The translations under genes and the position numbers were made by a program. The notes beneath the pieces were generated by a model, which saw only the letters and a program-made list of their open reading frames with translations, was not told the DNA's origin and made no database searches. This document shows, piece by piece, positions 1-10,314 of a DNA stretch of 64,000 nt (positions are counted from its first letter, which is position 1; the number at the start of each line of letters is the position of its first letter). The stretch spans positions 17,698 to 81,697 of the forward strand of contig NZ_KE384568.1 in assembly GCF_000426765.1 (NCBI RefSeq), read 5' to 3'. This DNA comes from Vibrio litoralis DSM 17657. Its GTDB lineage: Bacteria > Pseudomonadota > Gammaproteobacteria > Enterobacterales > Vibrionaceae.

Positions 1-983
1 TTCTGCCCAAGAAAGTCAAACCCTTCATTTATATGCGTTATCAATGTCTTTTCTTTTGAAAGTTCCAGCCCTCGCTCAGCCATAAAGGCTTTAACAATGG
101 GGAGGACTTCTTTCTCCAGTAATTCTTTTGATATACCAGTAATTATAAAATCATCGGCATAGCGCACATAATTGACCTTAGTTTTGTAACTGGCTTTAGT
201 ATTCTTTTTCCCAAAGTGAGATTCGAGTACATTTTCCAGTCCATCTAAGGCCATGTTGGCAAGTACAGGAGAAATAATTCCACCTTGTGGTGTGCCTGCC
301 TCTGTTAAGTTAAAACTTCCAGATTCTATGAATCCAGTTTTTAGCCATTTTTTGAGAATTGTTTTATCCATTGGAATATTATCAATTAACCAATCATGAC
401 TAATGAAATCAAAACACCCTTTGATATCCCCTTCCAGTACCCATTGAGCACTCGCTTTTCGACTGAGGTTCACGAAACATTGTTCGATTGCATCAGCACA
501 TGAGCGATGAGGACGAAAGCCATAGCTATTTCGATCCGCTAATGTTTCCGAAACAGGTTCTAAAGCTAGCAAGTATAGTGCTTGCATTGCTCTATCACGC
601 ATAGTCGGTATACCTAACGGTCTCTTCTTACCATTTGCTTTCGGTATATAAATACGTCTTAACGGTTTAGGTTTATACCCTTTTCGCTTTAACGTTTTTA
701 TAGCTTCCCATTTCAAAAGTGGTGAGCTCCAAATTACTTTGTCTACACCTGGTGTCTTCTTTCCACGGTTTTCAGTTACCCTTCTAACCGCAATAGCTTT
801 AGCTGAAAATGAGTGAACAAGCATTCGTTGAAGCTGTTTCACTTGTCTCCAATTTTTGTTCCTAGTTGCTTTTGCAATACGTACTTGTAGTCTCTTCACT
901 TGACCATAACATTGCTCCCAATTAATGGAATGCCATTGTGTAATCTCGTGTGAGAATGCAGGTACATTTTTAGTGGTACTCAT
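1..983 (-). CDS. ltrA: Group II intron reverse transcriptase/maturase (partial)
   Basis: Translating the minus strand from the ATG at 981-983 gives 327 uninterrupted codons up to the window edge, so the C-terminal part (end of RT, maturase X domain, any endonuclease domain) is missing. The N-terminus shows the familiar maturase block ending in KTPGVDK. It is followed by RT motifs: RRIYIPKANGKKRPLGIP, YGFRPHRSC, EGDIKGCFDFISHDW, TPQGGIISPVLANM and the catalytic YADD in VRYADDF. The protein would splice the intron and reverse-transcribe it during retrohoming. The RT catalytic aspartates are intact, so the visible part looks functional. The start has the codon context AGGATAGCAAG ATG, with AGGA about 7 bases upstream. 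Confidence 0.93.
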   Translation of the reverse strand, partial: MSTTKNVPAFSHEITQWHSINWEQCYGQVKRLQVRIAKATRNKNWRQVKQLQRMLVHSFSAKAIAVRRVTENRGKKTPGVDKVIWSSPLLKWEAIKTLKRKGYKPKPLRRIYIPKANGKKRPLGIPTMRDRAMQALYLLALEPVSETLADRNSYGFRPHRSCADAIEQCFVNLSRKASAQWVLEGDIKGCFDFISHDWLIDNIPMDKTILKKWLKTGFIESGSFNLTEAGTPQGGIISPVLANMALDGLENVLESHFGKKNTKASYKTKVNYVRYADDFIITGISKELLEKEVLPIVKAFMAERGLELSKEKTLITHINEGFDFLGQ

Positions 984-1588
984 CTTGCTATCCTCAGGTT
1001 CGCACCGCCAAATAGATAGCAAAGATCTACCTCGTTAGAGGTGAGTTCTTCACCTCTATAAGGTAGGTACATAAACAGGGCAAGCCTGCGCGTCAACTTT
1101 ACAAGTCTTCTTGCAATTAAAGACCAGATGAAAGTCTGCACTCTTTCGAGTTGAGGCAAAGTCTGAACCTCTATCTAAGCCATTACAGCCTAGCATTCGC
1201 TTTATCCATCCTCCTCTACCCGCTAACCTAACAGGATTCCTTACGGTTTCCCTGCCCAAGGGCAGATTATCGGGCTTACCAAGTTCCTATGTTTACACAA
1301 ACAATGAATTAGGTTCTACCTATTCTCCGGTGGTACAACAGTAGCGCATCCCCAGATGTAAAAAGGATGACCTGACCACTTACCTTTTGGTTAGAGCGTA
1401 ACAATGACATTTCGCTCATCGCGGCTGACGGAGTTTAATAGTAGTTCACATACGTTAACCATATCATTAAGCCTAGCCTCTCAACTTCTTGTCACTAGAA
1501 GTATCCATTACAAAACTCACGTTAAATAATGCCTTTCAGGGAGTACATTGCTGGGAAGCTTCGAACAATTCCGTTACCAGAACCGCAC
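1..1588 (-). mobile_element. Group II intron, 5' part (runs off the window)
   Basis: A minus-strand group II intron is inferred from the maturase gene at 1-983 and the roughly 600-base structured non-coding stretch ahead of it. A GTGCG pentamer, the usual 5' end of bacterial group II introns, starts at 1588 on the minus strand. I take the exon/intron junction to lie between 1589 and 1588. The insertion is about 425 bases downstream of the groEL stop in the same orientation, so read-through of groESL could transcribe it. Domains V/VI and the 3' end lie outside the window. The intron class was not resolved, and the exact 5' end is inferred from the motif alone. Confidence 0.72.
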
Positions 1589-2012
1589 TATCCCTAGGCT
1601 ACAATTTGCTACAAAATTGGTTTCATCACCTTTCGGTGTGAAACAATGCAAACATAAGCTTTAGTCACACTGACTGTAAAAAAAATAATCCTCTTGTCGT
1701 TGAGATGCACTGAGACATCTTCAATTAAGAAGCCTTATTTCATGTTTTTGTCTTAAGACAAAGTGTCCTGTGGGATAGTGAAATAACCACTATTACAGGT
1801 ATGTGAAAGATAATAATACTGACTGACATTAGTCAGTCAGTATTTTCTCTTTTGGGAACGAATTTAATCGTTTAGGTTAGGTGTCCTGAACACTCGTAAT
1901 GAGCTACCATCATTTCATTCAGGGGATGGTTTAACGGCTACTCCTTAATGGATTCTCCATTAATCTTAGTTAAATCAATAACTAAGAGACAGTCAGCGCG
2001 ACACTTGTCGCA
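1589..2012. other. Gap between groEL and the intron: hairpins, no gene
   Basis: I see no coding region here. The stretch holds several inverted repeats. The first is 1947-1963, with arms TAATGGA and TCCATTA. The second is 1965-1986, with arms CTTAGTTA and TAACTAAG. The third is a GCGAC/GTCGC hairpin near 1997-2010, just after the groEL stop. The fourth is the long hairpin at 1815-1844, listed separately. An imperfect hairpin at 1620-1645 (arms TTTCATCACC and GGTGTGAAA) lies just outside the inferred intron insertion point. Stacked hairpins after groEL may stabilise or end the groESL transcript. Confidence 0.5.
1815..1853. terminator. Hairpin, probable groESL terminator
   Basis: Perfect 12-bp stem AATACTGACTGA / TCAGTCAGTATT with a 6-base loop. 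It is followed on the plus strand by TTCTCTTTT and on the minus strand by the weaker ATTATCTTTC. The only nearby upstream transcription unit is groESL on the minus strand, so I read it as that operon's terminator, possibly working in both directions. Confidence 0.5.
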
Positions 2013-4009
<1,997 letters not shown>

Positions 4010-4083
4010 CTGTGCATCTCTCCTGATTAGATGTTCATATTAATTAAAGACGCCGATCTTATTTGTATCGGTCTGCTTAGATA

Positions 4084-4113
4084 GGTTGGGGGGGAAGAGG
4101 GAAAATCCAAGGG
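4084..4113 (-). promoter_or_regulatory. Candidate sigma-32 (heat-shock) promoter of groESL
   Basis: On the minus strand, CCCTTGGAT is followed after about 13 bases by a C-rich block CCCCCCCAACCT. This resembles the RpoH consensus (CTTGAAA, 11-16 bases, CCCCATNT), although neither box is a full match. Location and spacing upstream of groES support it. A run of seven C residues lies in the putative -10 box. Confidence 0.5.
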
Positions 4114-4176
4114 TCAACGAGAAAAAAATTGTGATGGAGATCAGAATAAAGAAAGTTGTGAGTAGAGCATTCGTCT

Positions 4177-4340
4177 CTCGTCTATCGGGCGCTTCGCTGC
4201 TCGTGGCTCGAATAGAAGTAAAAGTCCCTAGTTTCTAGTTCCTGGTTCCTAGGAAGAGCAAACAGCGATCGCTATTACACGAAACACAAAACCCGCAACA
4301 CGCTACTTCTCCTCGGCTCCCGAGTGAAACGTCCCCGACT
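4177..4340. repeat. Composite dispersed repeat (box A, heptamer array, box E)
   Basis: The 409-base gap between groES and the MATE gene is filled mainly by repeat modules that recur elsewhere in the window. Box A, GGGCGCTTCGCTGCTCG, spans about 4187-4205. The array at about 4227-4252 is built from CTAGTTTCTAGTTCCTGG-like heptamers. A module containing GCGATCGC follows at 4264-4272, then a tail with CTCGGCTCCCGAG near 4312. The same order of modules is seen at 6985-7090, so it behaves as one composite unit. No gene is visible here. Confidence 0.75.
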
Positions 4341-4417
4341 CCCGGATCTCGCTTTACCCTAGTCACAAGTAACAAAAAGCCTTATCCTAACTACTTCATC
4401 ATCAGCGAATCATTTCC

Positions 4418-5767
4418 ATGCAAGATAAACACGGCTTATTGACTGGCCCTATCTCCCAAGTATTACAAACCATGACCTTACCTATGGTGGTTGGGCTGTT
4501 GGCGATCTTAACTTTTAACCTAGTCGATACCTTTTTTATCTCACTACTTGGTACTCATGCGCTTGCTGCGATTAGTTTTACCTTCCCTGTCACTTTTGGT
4601 GTGAGTTGTATTACGTTAGGCATTGGAATGGGGTTATCCGCCAATGTTGGTCGCTTGCTTGGTCAAGGAGATACTCGCAATGCGGCGCGTTTTTCCACTC
4701 ATGGCCTTATTCTCGCCATATTATTAGTCACTCTTGCTTCTACGCTTGGCTTGCTGGCTATCGAGCCACTGTTTCGCATACTCGGTGCAACAGATGATTT
4801 ACTTCCGCTAATCAAGCAGTACATGCAAATATGGTACTTCACCATTCCACTATTAGTCATTCCTATGGCAGGTAATAGTGTGATTCGCTCAACGGGTGAT
4901 ACTAAAACGCCAGCTAAAATCATGATGACTGCAGGTCTAATTAATGGCGTACTCGATCCATTGCTGATTTTCGGTTACGGCCCATTCCCTGAATTAGGTA
5001 TTCAAGGCGCAGCCATTGCCAGTGCAGTCAGTTGGTTCGGCGCTTTATGTGCTGCGTTATATATTTTGATCAAACGAGAAAAACTATTAGCACCGCCACA
5101 AATAAAACGAATTTGGCAAGATTGGGCTCAGATATTAAAAATTGGCACACCAGCGGCTTTTTCGAGTGCCATGAACCCACTTTCCGGTGCTATTTTAATG
5201 ATGATGCTGGCAAGTTTTGGCACTGAAGCGGTAGCCGCTTATGGCGCGGCGCAGCGAGTAGAATCGATTATGATTATTGTCTTAATGTCACTAGGTTCTG
5301 TTCTCACACCATTTATTGCCCAGAATATCGGTGCCAACCATCAAGAGCGCAGCTTTAGTGCTTTATTCCTTGCGATGCGGTTTGCGGTTATTTTTCAATT
5401 TGGACTATTTATCTTGATGGTGCCGCTCAGCATGCCAATCGCCTCTGTTTTTAGCCAAGAACAAAGCGTACAAGATTTCTTATGGCACTTTTTGATTGTG
5501 GTGCCGATAAGCTATGGTTTCCAAGGAGTAGTGATGATGTTAGTCAGCTGCTTAAATGCCATGCACCTGCCAGTAAAAGCCTTCCTATGGAATTTCTCGC
5601 GCTTGTTTATTTTTACTCTACCTTGCGCTTGGCTAGGCAGCTTAATGAGTGGCGTCGAAGGGTTGTTTATCGGTATTGCGCTTGGCAATGTGATTGGTGG
5701 AATGTTGGCGTATGGGTATGCGGTGAGGATGAGGAAAAGTTCCTTGTTCCTAGTTTCTAGTTCCTAG
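4418..5767 (+). CDS. MATE family multidrug/cation efflux transporter
   Basis: A 449-residue inner-membrane protein with about twelve hydrophobic segments in two related halves. It carries family features such as LVDTFFISLLGTHALAAISF near residue 35 and PLSGAILMMMLASFGTEAVA in the second half. MATE proteins export drugs or toxic cations in exchange for Na+ or H+. The substrate cannot be told from sequence. The gene stands alone between divergent repeat-filled gaps. The last ten or so residues (about KSSLFLVSSS) and the stop codon are encoded by the TAGTTCC-type heptamer repeat starting near 5733, so the native C-terminus appears to have been replaced or extended by the repeat. Confidence 0.93.
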   Translation: MQDKHGLLTGPISQVLQTMTLPMVVGLLAILTFNLVDTFFISLLGTHALAAISFTFPVTFGVSCITLGIGMGLSANVGRLLGQGDTRNAARFSTHGLILAILLVTLASTLGLLAIEPLFRILGATDDLLPLIKQYMQIWYFTIPLLVIPMAGNSVIRSTGDTKTPAKIMMTAGLINGVLDPLLIFGYGPFPELGIQGAAIASAVSWFGALCAALYILIKREKLLAPPQIKRIWQDWAQILKIGTPAAFSSAMNPLSGAILMMMLASFGTEAVAAYGAAQRVESIMIIVLMSLGSVLTPFIAQNIGANHQERSFSALFLAMRFAVIFQFGLFILMVPLSMPIASVFSQEQSVQDFLWHFLIVVPISYGFQGVVMMLVSCLNAMHLPVKAFLWNFSRLFIFTLPCAWLGSLMSGVEGLFIGIALGNVIGGMLAYGYAVRMRKSSLFLVSSS

Positions 5768-5819
5768 GAAAAGCAAATACGTAGCTCGGGTATAGGACGC
5801 TACGCTGCTCGTGGCTTGG
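5733..5819. repeat. Heptamer array plus box A, overlapping the MATE 3' end
   Basis: TTCCTTGTTCCTAGTTTC and the following TAGTTCC units run from the last codons of the MATE gene into the gap. A diverged box A copy (GACGCTACGCTGCTCGTGG) follows at about 5797-5816. It is the same module family as at 4177-4340 and 6951-7090. Confidence 0.75.
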
Positions 5820-5860
5820 AAAAGATAAGAGCAAAAGCAATATAGGAATTCAAGAGAGCT

Positions 5861-5994
5861 CGTCATCCTGAACATGAGCCTAAGCGAAGAAGATTCAGGA
5901 TCTCCTACAGTCGATGGCTCACTCAAAAGGTCTATAACTATCAGAACGTTTTAGAAGATCCTGAACTACGCTCCTACGTCGCTTTTCAGGACGA
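5861..5994. repeat. Palindromic dispersed repeat, family D
   Basis: The element begins CGTCATCCTGAA and ends CGCTTTTCAGGACGACG, so its ends are inverted repeats. Internally AAGCGAAGAAGATTCAGGAT pairs in part with GATCCTGAACTACGCTCC. Related copies lie at 15911-16022, 55169-55213 and 56302-56418. It has the size and structure of a non-coding miniature palindromic element of the kind common between Vibrio genes. Confidence 0.75.
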
Positions 5995-6054
5995 CGACGA
6001 CCATTTAGCGATCGCTGTTACACGCAATACGAAACCCGCAACACGTTATCACCT

Positions 6055-6112
6055 TTAATCTCTTCGGCTCTCGCTTTCCGAGCCACGAGCAACGAAGCGC
6101 CCTAAGCTCGGA
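6055..6112. repeat. Box A copy (inverted) downstream of cysE
   Basis: CCGAGCCACGAGCAACGAAG followed by CGCCC at about 6079-6103 is the reverse complement of box A. The neighbouring CTCTTCGGCTCTCG resembles the tail module at 4312. It lies 13 bases beyond the cysE stop, where it could form a hairpin in the cysE transcript. Confidence 0.65.
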
Positions 6113-6124
6113 AACACATCTATT

Positions 6125-6946
6125 TTAAATCCCCGCCCCATCAATAAGCTTATGGCCATTGCCATTAAACGCTTGGTCCATATCTTCCGATGGCTTGTCA
6201 CTTTGTGGACGACCAACTATTTTGGCGGGAACACCGGCAACCGTAGTGTGAGGAGGAACCGCTTGAAGTACAACAGAACATGAGCCAATCTTCGCCCCTT
6301 CACCCACTTCAATATTACCAAGAATTTTTGCGCCTGCGCCAATCATCACCCCTTCTCGGATCTTAGGATGACGATCACCACATTCTTTACCAGTACCGCC
6401 AAGTGTCACATCTTGCAAAATAGATACATCATTTTCGACCACCGCGGTTTCGCCAATCACAATACCAGTTGCATGATCGAGCATGATGCCTTGACCGATA
6501 CGCGCTGCCGGGTGGATATCAACCTGACACGCGACCGAAATCTGGTTTTGCAGATAAGTTGCTAAGGCTAAACGACCCTGTTTCCATAGCCAATTTGCCA
6601 CACGATAACCTTGTAGCGCATGGTAGCCTTTCAGGTACAACAAGGGCGTCGAATACATAGAAACCGCTGGGTCACGATTCACAATCGCACAAATATCACA
6701 AGCCGCGCTATCGGTGATAGAAGGATCATCTTTAAAGGCTTCTTCCACCACTTCACGTACCGTCATCGGGGGCATAGTCGCCGTTCTTAACTTATTAGCT
6801 AAGATATAGCTCAGCGATGCGCCGAGGCTATCGTGATTAATGATCGTCGAGTGATAAAAGCTCGCTAGCATCGGCTCTTGTTCCGCCTGACGTCTCGCTT
6901 CATCAACAATCGTATTCCAAACTTTTTGTTTTTGGCAGTGTTTCAT
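6125..6946 (-). CDS. cysE: Serine O-acetyltransferase CysE
   Basis: Acetyl-CoA plus L-serine gives O-acetylserine, the first step of cysteine synthesis in the cytoplasm. The length of 273 residues equals the well-studied family members. The N-terminal helical domain (about 1-140) precedes a left-handed beta-helix of hexapeptide repeats. Signatures are MLDHATGIVIGETAVV, with the catalytic Asp-His, and DVTLGGTGKECGDRHPKI. The enzyme normally binds CysK through its C-terminal tail, and this one ends in Gly-Ile, as expected for that interaction. The Shine-Dalgarno AGGA (6953-6956), six bases ahead of the ATG, lies inside a CTAGGAAC unit of the dispersed heptamer repeat. Confidence 0.98.
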   Translation of the reverse strand: MKHCQKQKVWNTIVDEARRQAEQEPMLASFYHSTIINHDSLGASLSYILANKLRTATMPPMTVREVVEEAFKDDPSITDSAACDICAIVNRDPAVSMYSTPLLYLKGYHALQGYRVANWLWKQGRLALATYLQNQISVACQVDIHPAARIGQGIMLDHATGIVIGETAVVENDVSILQDVTLGGTGKECGDRHPKIREGVMIGAGAKILGNIEVGEGAKIGSCSVVLQAVPPHTTVAGVPAKIVGRPQSDKPSEDMDQAFNGNGHKLIDGAGI

Positions 6947-6950
6947 ATAT

Positions 6951-7090
6951 GTTCCTAGTTACTGGTCCCTAGTAAAACTCGGATTTCGTCTATCGGGCGC
7001 TTCGCTGCTCGTGGCTTGAGTAAAGTTCCTAGTCCCTAGTCCCTAGTTCCTGGTTTCTAGGAAGAGCGGTTCCGCGATCGCTTTGTGTTA
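6951..7090. repeat. Composite dispersed repeat upstream of cysE
   Basis: Heptamer units at 6951-6972 (GTTCCTAGTTACTGGTCCC) are followed by box A at about 6993-7018. A second, longer heptamer array lies at 7024-7062 (AGTTCCTAGTCCCTAG and so on), then GAAGAGCGGTTCCGCGATCGC. The module order matches 4177-4340. This sequence occupies the cysE 5' leader and supplies its ribosome binding site. Confidence 0.8.
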
Positions 7091-7127
7091 CGAGGAAAAG
7101 CCACAGCAAATACGAATATCAAAAACC

Positions 7128-7221
7128 CGTCATTCCTGCCGAGCCTAGGCGAGAGCGGGAATCTACTCACAGTGCGCTGAATATAGATCCTCGATGTCGC
7201 TTAGATTCTTCAAGGATGACG
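7128..7221. repeat. Palindromic dispersed repeat, family C
   Basis: It begins CGTCATTCCTGCCGAGCC and ends CAAGGATGACG, giving inverted ends. Internal GCGAGAGCGGGAATCTACTC and TAGATCCTCGATGTCGC are shared almost base for base with 9928-10020, 10081-10173, 54497-54590 and 54687-54780. It lies between gpsA and cysE. No gene is seen in 6947-7302. Confidence 0.85.
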
Positions 7222-7302
7222 CCTTTTTGCGCCACTTATTTAAGCTTTTATCTTTTTCGAGTTACGAGAAGCAAAGCGCTTGAGAATCGAGCAACATTCG
7301 CT

Positions 7303-8325
7303 TTACCCTTCCGCTTTCTTCTGTCTCGCTAACAAATCTTGCGCTGCGAGACGGGCATCTTTTCCTTGATACAACACTTGATAAATTTGTTCAACAATCG
7401 GCATTTCAACGCCCATTCTGTCGGCTAATAGCCAAACTTCTTTGGTGTTTCGGTAACCTTCGACCACTTGGCCAATTTCAAGTTGTGCAGTATCGACATC
7501 TTTGCCTTTACCTAACGCTAAGCCAAAACGGCGGTTACGCGATTGGTTATCGGTACAAGTTAACACTAAGTCACCTAAGCCCGCCATTCCCATAAAGGTT
7601 TCAGGTTGAGCACCTAATGCTGCGCCTAAACGACACATTTCCGCAAGGCCACGAGTAATTAACGCGGTACGTGCATTAGCGCCAAATCCAATACCATCAG
7701 ACATTCCTGCGCCAATCGCAATGACATTCTTCACCGCGCCACCGAGCTGCATACCAGTAAAGTCATTATTGGCATACACTCGAAGAGATTTACTGCAGTG
7801 AATGGTTTCTTGAAGATCTTTAACAAATTCCGCATCTGGTGAGGCGACCGCAATCGCAGTCGGCATGCCAGCCGCTAATTCTTTAGCAAATGTCGGTCCC
7901 GACAATACTGCAAGAGGAATTTGATCGCCGAGCACATCATGCGCGACATCTTTTAACAAACGTCCAGTCTCAGGCTCTAAACCTTTAGTTGCCCAGCAAA
8001 TACGAGTATCACTACGTAAATGAGGCTTTAAGTTATTTAGTACGATACCAAATACATGACTCGGTACGACCACCAGCAAGTCTCGGCTCGCGGCAACCGC
8101 TTTCGACAAATCCGATTCAATAATCAATGACTCTGGAAAATCAATGCCAGGTAGAAACTCTTCATTAGAACGGTCTTGTTCTAAAGCCGCCATATGCGCA
8201 GGCTCATGCCCCCATAAAATCACTTTAGAGCCGTTACGTGCTAAAGCAATCGCTAACGAAGTACCGTATGACCCCGCACCGATCACTGTCATTACGACAT
8301 CATTATTGGCAGTTGAATTTGTCAT
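7303..8325 (-). CDS. gpsA: Glycerol-3-phosphate dehydrogenase [NAD(P)+] GpsA
   Basis: Reduces dihydroxyacetone phosphate to sn-glycerol 3-phosphate, the backbone for phospholipids. The 340-residue length is normal. The Rossmann motif [19 protein letters not shown] is at residues 15-33. The catalytic-lysine region [13 protein letters not shown] and the substrate-domain block [20 protein letters not shown] are present. It sits in the conserved yibN-secB-gpsA-cysE order, but its gaps to both neighbours are about 350 bases of repeats, so tight operon structure has been lost. Its product is also the substrate expected for the TagD-like enzyme at 51.0 kb. Confidence 0.98.
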   Translation of the reverse strand: MTNSTANNDVVMTVIGAGSYGTSLAIALARNGSKVILWGHEPAHMAALEQDRSNEEFLPGIDFPESLIIESDLSKAVAASRDLLVVVPSHVFGIVLNNLKPHLRSDTRICWATKGLEPETGRLLKDVAHDVLGDQIPLAVLSGPTFAKELAAGMPTAIAVASPDAEFVKDLQETIHCSKSLRVYANNDFTGMQLGGAVKNVIAIGAGMSDGIGFGANARTALITRGLAEMCRLGAALGAQPETFMGMAGLGDLVLTCTDNQSRNRRFGLALGKGKDVDTAQLEIGQVVEGYRNTKEVWLLADRMGVEMPIVEQIYQVLYQGKDARLAAQDLLARQKKAEG

Positions 8326-8344
8326 GGTGAGACCTTTAAATAGT

Positions 8345-8612
8345 TAATAGCGTTGCTCGAGCGCTTCGCTGTTCGTTACTCGTATGTCGAAAAAGACAAG
8401 AGCGATAACTTTGCTATTACACGCAACTCGTCATACGAAACAAGCTGCTTTTGCTGCATGTTACGTGAACGCTTCATCTGCGAGGAAAGATCATTCGAAT
8501 CACGTTTAGCGCCAGCTGTTACACGCAGCTCGAAACACCTAACCCGATACAATCTCTCTTCGGCTTTCGAGAAGCGAAGCGACCTAGCTACGAGTAACGA
8601 GCCTGTAAGCAC
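8345..8612. repeat. Box A copies between gpsA and secB
   Basis: Two diverged box A copies lie in the 346-base gap. GCTCGAGCGCTTCGCTG starts at about 8353, and an inverted copy GAGAAGCGAAGCGACC lies near 8568-8583. TATTACACGCAACTCG and TGTTACACGCAGCTCG modules sit between them. No convincing gene is present. Short open frames here are repeat-derived. Confidence 0.6.
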
Positions 8613-8671
8613 AAAGAGCGAGACACTGCTGTCTTCGCTCTTTTAGTTTAGCCTGAGATTAAAAAGCGATA

Positions 8672-9133
8672 TTACGCTTCTTGTGGTGCTTGCTCAGCTT
8701 GTTGCTGTAGGTAGTTCATGAACAAAGCATCAAAGTTAACTGGCGCTAAGTTCAATTGTGGGAACGTACCTTTAACCACTAGGCTAGAAACCGTTTCACG
8801 AGCGTATGGGAATAGGATGTTCGGGCAGAATGCACCTAGACAATGTGCTAATTGGCCTTCTTCCATATTCTCAGCAGTAAAAATACCACCTTGTTGGATT
8901 TCACATAGGAAAGCCACTTCTTCAGCGTTTTTAACCGTAACCGTTAAACGAAGAACCACCTCATAAACATTTTCACCTAGCTCACGGCTTTGTGTGTCTA
9001 AGTCTAGCTTCACATCTGGTTCCCATTCTTTTTGGAACATTTGTGGTGCCGTTGGTGCTTCAAAAGAAAGATCTTTCAGGAAGATACGTTGAATAGTGAA
9101 GTTCTGTTGTTCTTGAGGTGCTGCTTCAGCCAT
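8672..9133 (-). CDS. secB: Protein-export chaperone SecB
   Basis: Tetrameric cytoplasmic chaperone that keeps secretory precursors unfolded and passes them to SecA. The 153-residue length is usual. Visible family blocks are [16 protein letters not shown] near residues 12-27 and [19 protein letters not shown] near residues 95-113. It lies downstream of the rhodanese gene in the standard gammaproteobacterial neighbourhood, but grxC, often found between yibN and secB in enterics, is absent here. An AAGGA ribosome binding site lies ten bases ahead of the ATG. Confidence 0.98.
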   Translation of the reverse strand: MAEAAPQEQQNFTIQRIFLKDLSFEAPTAPQMFQKEWEPDVKLDLDTQSRELGENVYEVVLRLTVTVKNAEEVAFLCEIQQGGIFTAENMEEGQLAHCLGAFCPNILFPYARETVSSLVVKGTFPQLNLAPVNFDALFMNYLQQQAEQAPQEA

Positions 9134-9165
9134 GATGGAGTCATCCTTATTAATTAAAATTTTGT

Positions 9166-9240
9166 CGATTATCGAGCGCTTCGCTGCTTGAACGCTGCGC
9201 TTCTAGTGGCTCGAGTAACGAGAATCGAGCCATCGAGAAC
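9166..9240. repeat. Box A copy between yibN and secB
   Basis: ATCGAGCGCTTCGCTGCTTG followed by GCTTCTAGTGGCTCGAGTAACGAG is a duplicated, diverged box A. It fills the gap between the two co-directional genes. Confidence 0.6.
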
Positions 9241-9245
9241 CGTGA

Positions 9246-9701
9246 TTACTTCTTACCTTTCTTACTTGCTGGCTTATCAGAAACCAAAGGTAAGTTATTT
9301 TCATTCCAAGCCGTCATACCGTTTTTCAGCATATTCACTTTTTCAAAGCCGGCTTTGGCTAACAGGTTAGCACTTTCATGTGACGTTTGACCTGTCTTGC
9401 ATACAACAATGATTGGGGTCGCTTTGTATTTTTCAATGCTAGTGATAGCACCAGATTTGATTTCAGATGGCAAAATGTGAACTGAGCCCGCAATATGACC
9501 ACGTTTAAACTCATCGTTAGTACGAATATCAACCACAACACCATCTTCACGGTTAATAAGATTCGTTAATTCACTCGCACCGATTGTTTTATATTTAGAG
9601 GTTGATGACTTAAAGATAGTCGCGACGAGGGCAGCTAATACAGCAACCCAGACTAAAGACAAAATCATGTTCTGTTGAAAAAATTCGATATATTCTTGCA
9701 T
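9246..9701 (-). CDS. yibN: Rhodanese-domain membrane protein (YibN type)
   Basis: A 151-residue protein with one N-terminal membrane segment (about residues 10-28, MILSLVWVAVLAALVATIF) followed by a single rhodanese domain. The active-site loop CKTGQTSHES near residue 107 keeps the cysteine, which would carry a persulfide. Single rhodanese domains move sulfur between partners, but the true acceptor of YibN is not established. The conserved position upstream of secB supports the identification. The C-terminus is lysine-rich (KPASKKGKK). Confidence 0.92.
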   Translation of the reverse strand: MQEYIEFFQQNMILSLVWVAVLAALVATIFKSSTSKYKTIGASELTNLINREDGVVVDIRTNDEFKRGHIAGSVHILPSEIKSGAITSIEKYKATPIIVVCKTGQTSHESANLLAKAGFEKVNMLKNGMTAWNENNLPLVSDKPASKKGKK

Positions 9702-9837
9702 GCCCTACACTCATAAATGCACTAGCTGGGAACATCCACAGCCAAATATTAGAAAGGCCAGAGTATAACGGGCAAAGCGGCAAGAGGCGAGAGTAAAGGT
9801 GGAAAAGACGATTTGGATAACAAAAAACTGAAAAGAA

Positions 9838-9890
9838 GCTCCTAGTCCCTAGTTTACTAGTTCCTAGAAAGAGCGGTTTCGCGATCGCTT
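9838..9890. repeat. Heptamer array plus GCGATCGC module
   Basis: GCTCCTAGTCCCTAG, then TTTACTAGTTCCTAG, then AAAGAGCGGTTTCGCGATCGC. This is the same module pair as at 7024-7085. Confidence 0.75.
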
Positions 9891-9927
9891 ACTATTAATC
9901 GTAATGCACAAATCCCAACATAAAAAC

Positions 9928-10280
9928 CGTCATTCCTGCCGAGCCTAAGCGAGAGCGGGAATCTACTCTCCACACGCGAAATATAGATCCTCGATGTCGC
10001 TCAGGCTCCTCAAGGATGACAATTAACCTTCAATACTCGCTGTTACGCATAACTCGTAGTACACAATCTCAACAAAAAAACGTCACTCCTGCCGAGCCTC
10101 AGCGAGAGCGGGAATCTACTCTCCACACGCGAAATATAGATCCTCGATGTCGCTCAGGCTCCTCAAGGATGACAATTAACCTTCAATACTCGCTGTTACG
10201 CATAACTCGTAGTACACAATCTCAACAAAAAAACGTCACTCCTGCCGAGCCTCAGCGAGAGCGGGAATCTACTCTCCACG
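9928..10280. repeat. Tandem repeat, period 153 bases, 2.3 copies
   Basis: The family C palindrome starts at 9928, 10081 and 10234, exactly 153 bases apart each time. The linking segment (AATTAACCTTCAATACTCGC and onward) also repeats, at 10021 and 10174. The second and third units are almost identical, and the first is slightly diverged. This points to a recent in-place duplication of a palindrome plus its flank. Confidence 0.9.
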
Positions 10281-10314
10281 AGCTGTAAACTATTACGGAT
10301 TAAACGATTCGACA

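Noticed and set aside
4084..4096. G7 run ahead of groES as a phase-variable tract
   Set aside because: The housekeeping operon makes switching unlikely, and the run coincides with the C-rich box of a heat-shock promoter.
9928..10280. CRISPR-like regular spacing of repeats
   Set aside because: The whole 153-base unit repeats, including the would-be spacers, and no cas genes are near.
9928..10280. Integron attC (VCR) array, since Vibrio chromosomes carry them
   Set aside because: The repeats lack the attC core sites and there are no gene cassettes between units.
10016..10288. Open frame of 90 codons with an internal 51-residue repeat
   Set aside because: It is the in-frame reading of the 153-base tandem repeat of non-coding palindromes; no ribosome binding site and no known family.
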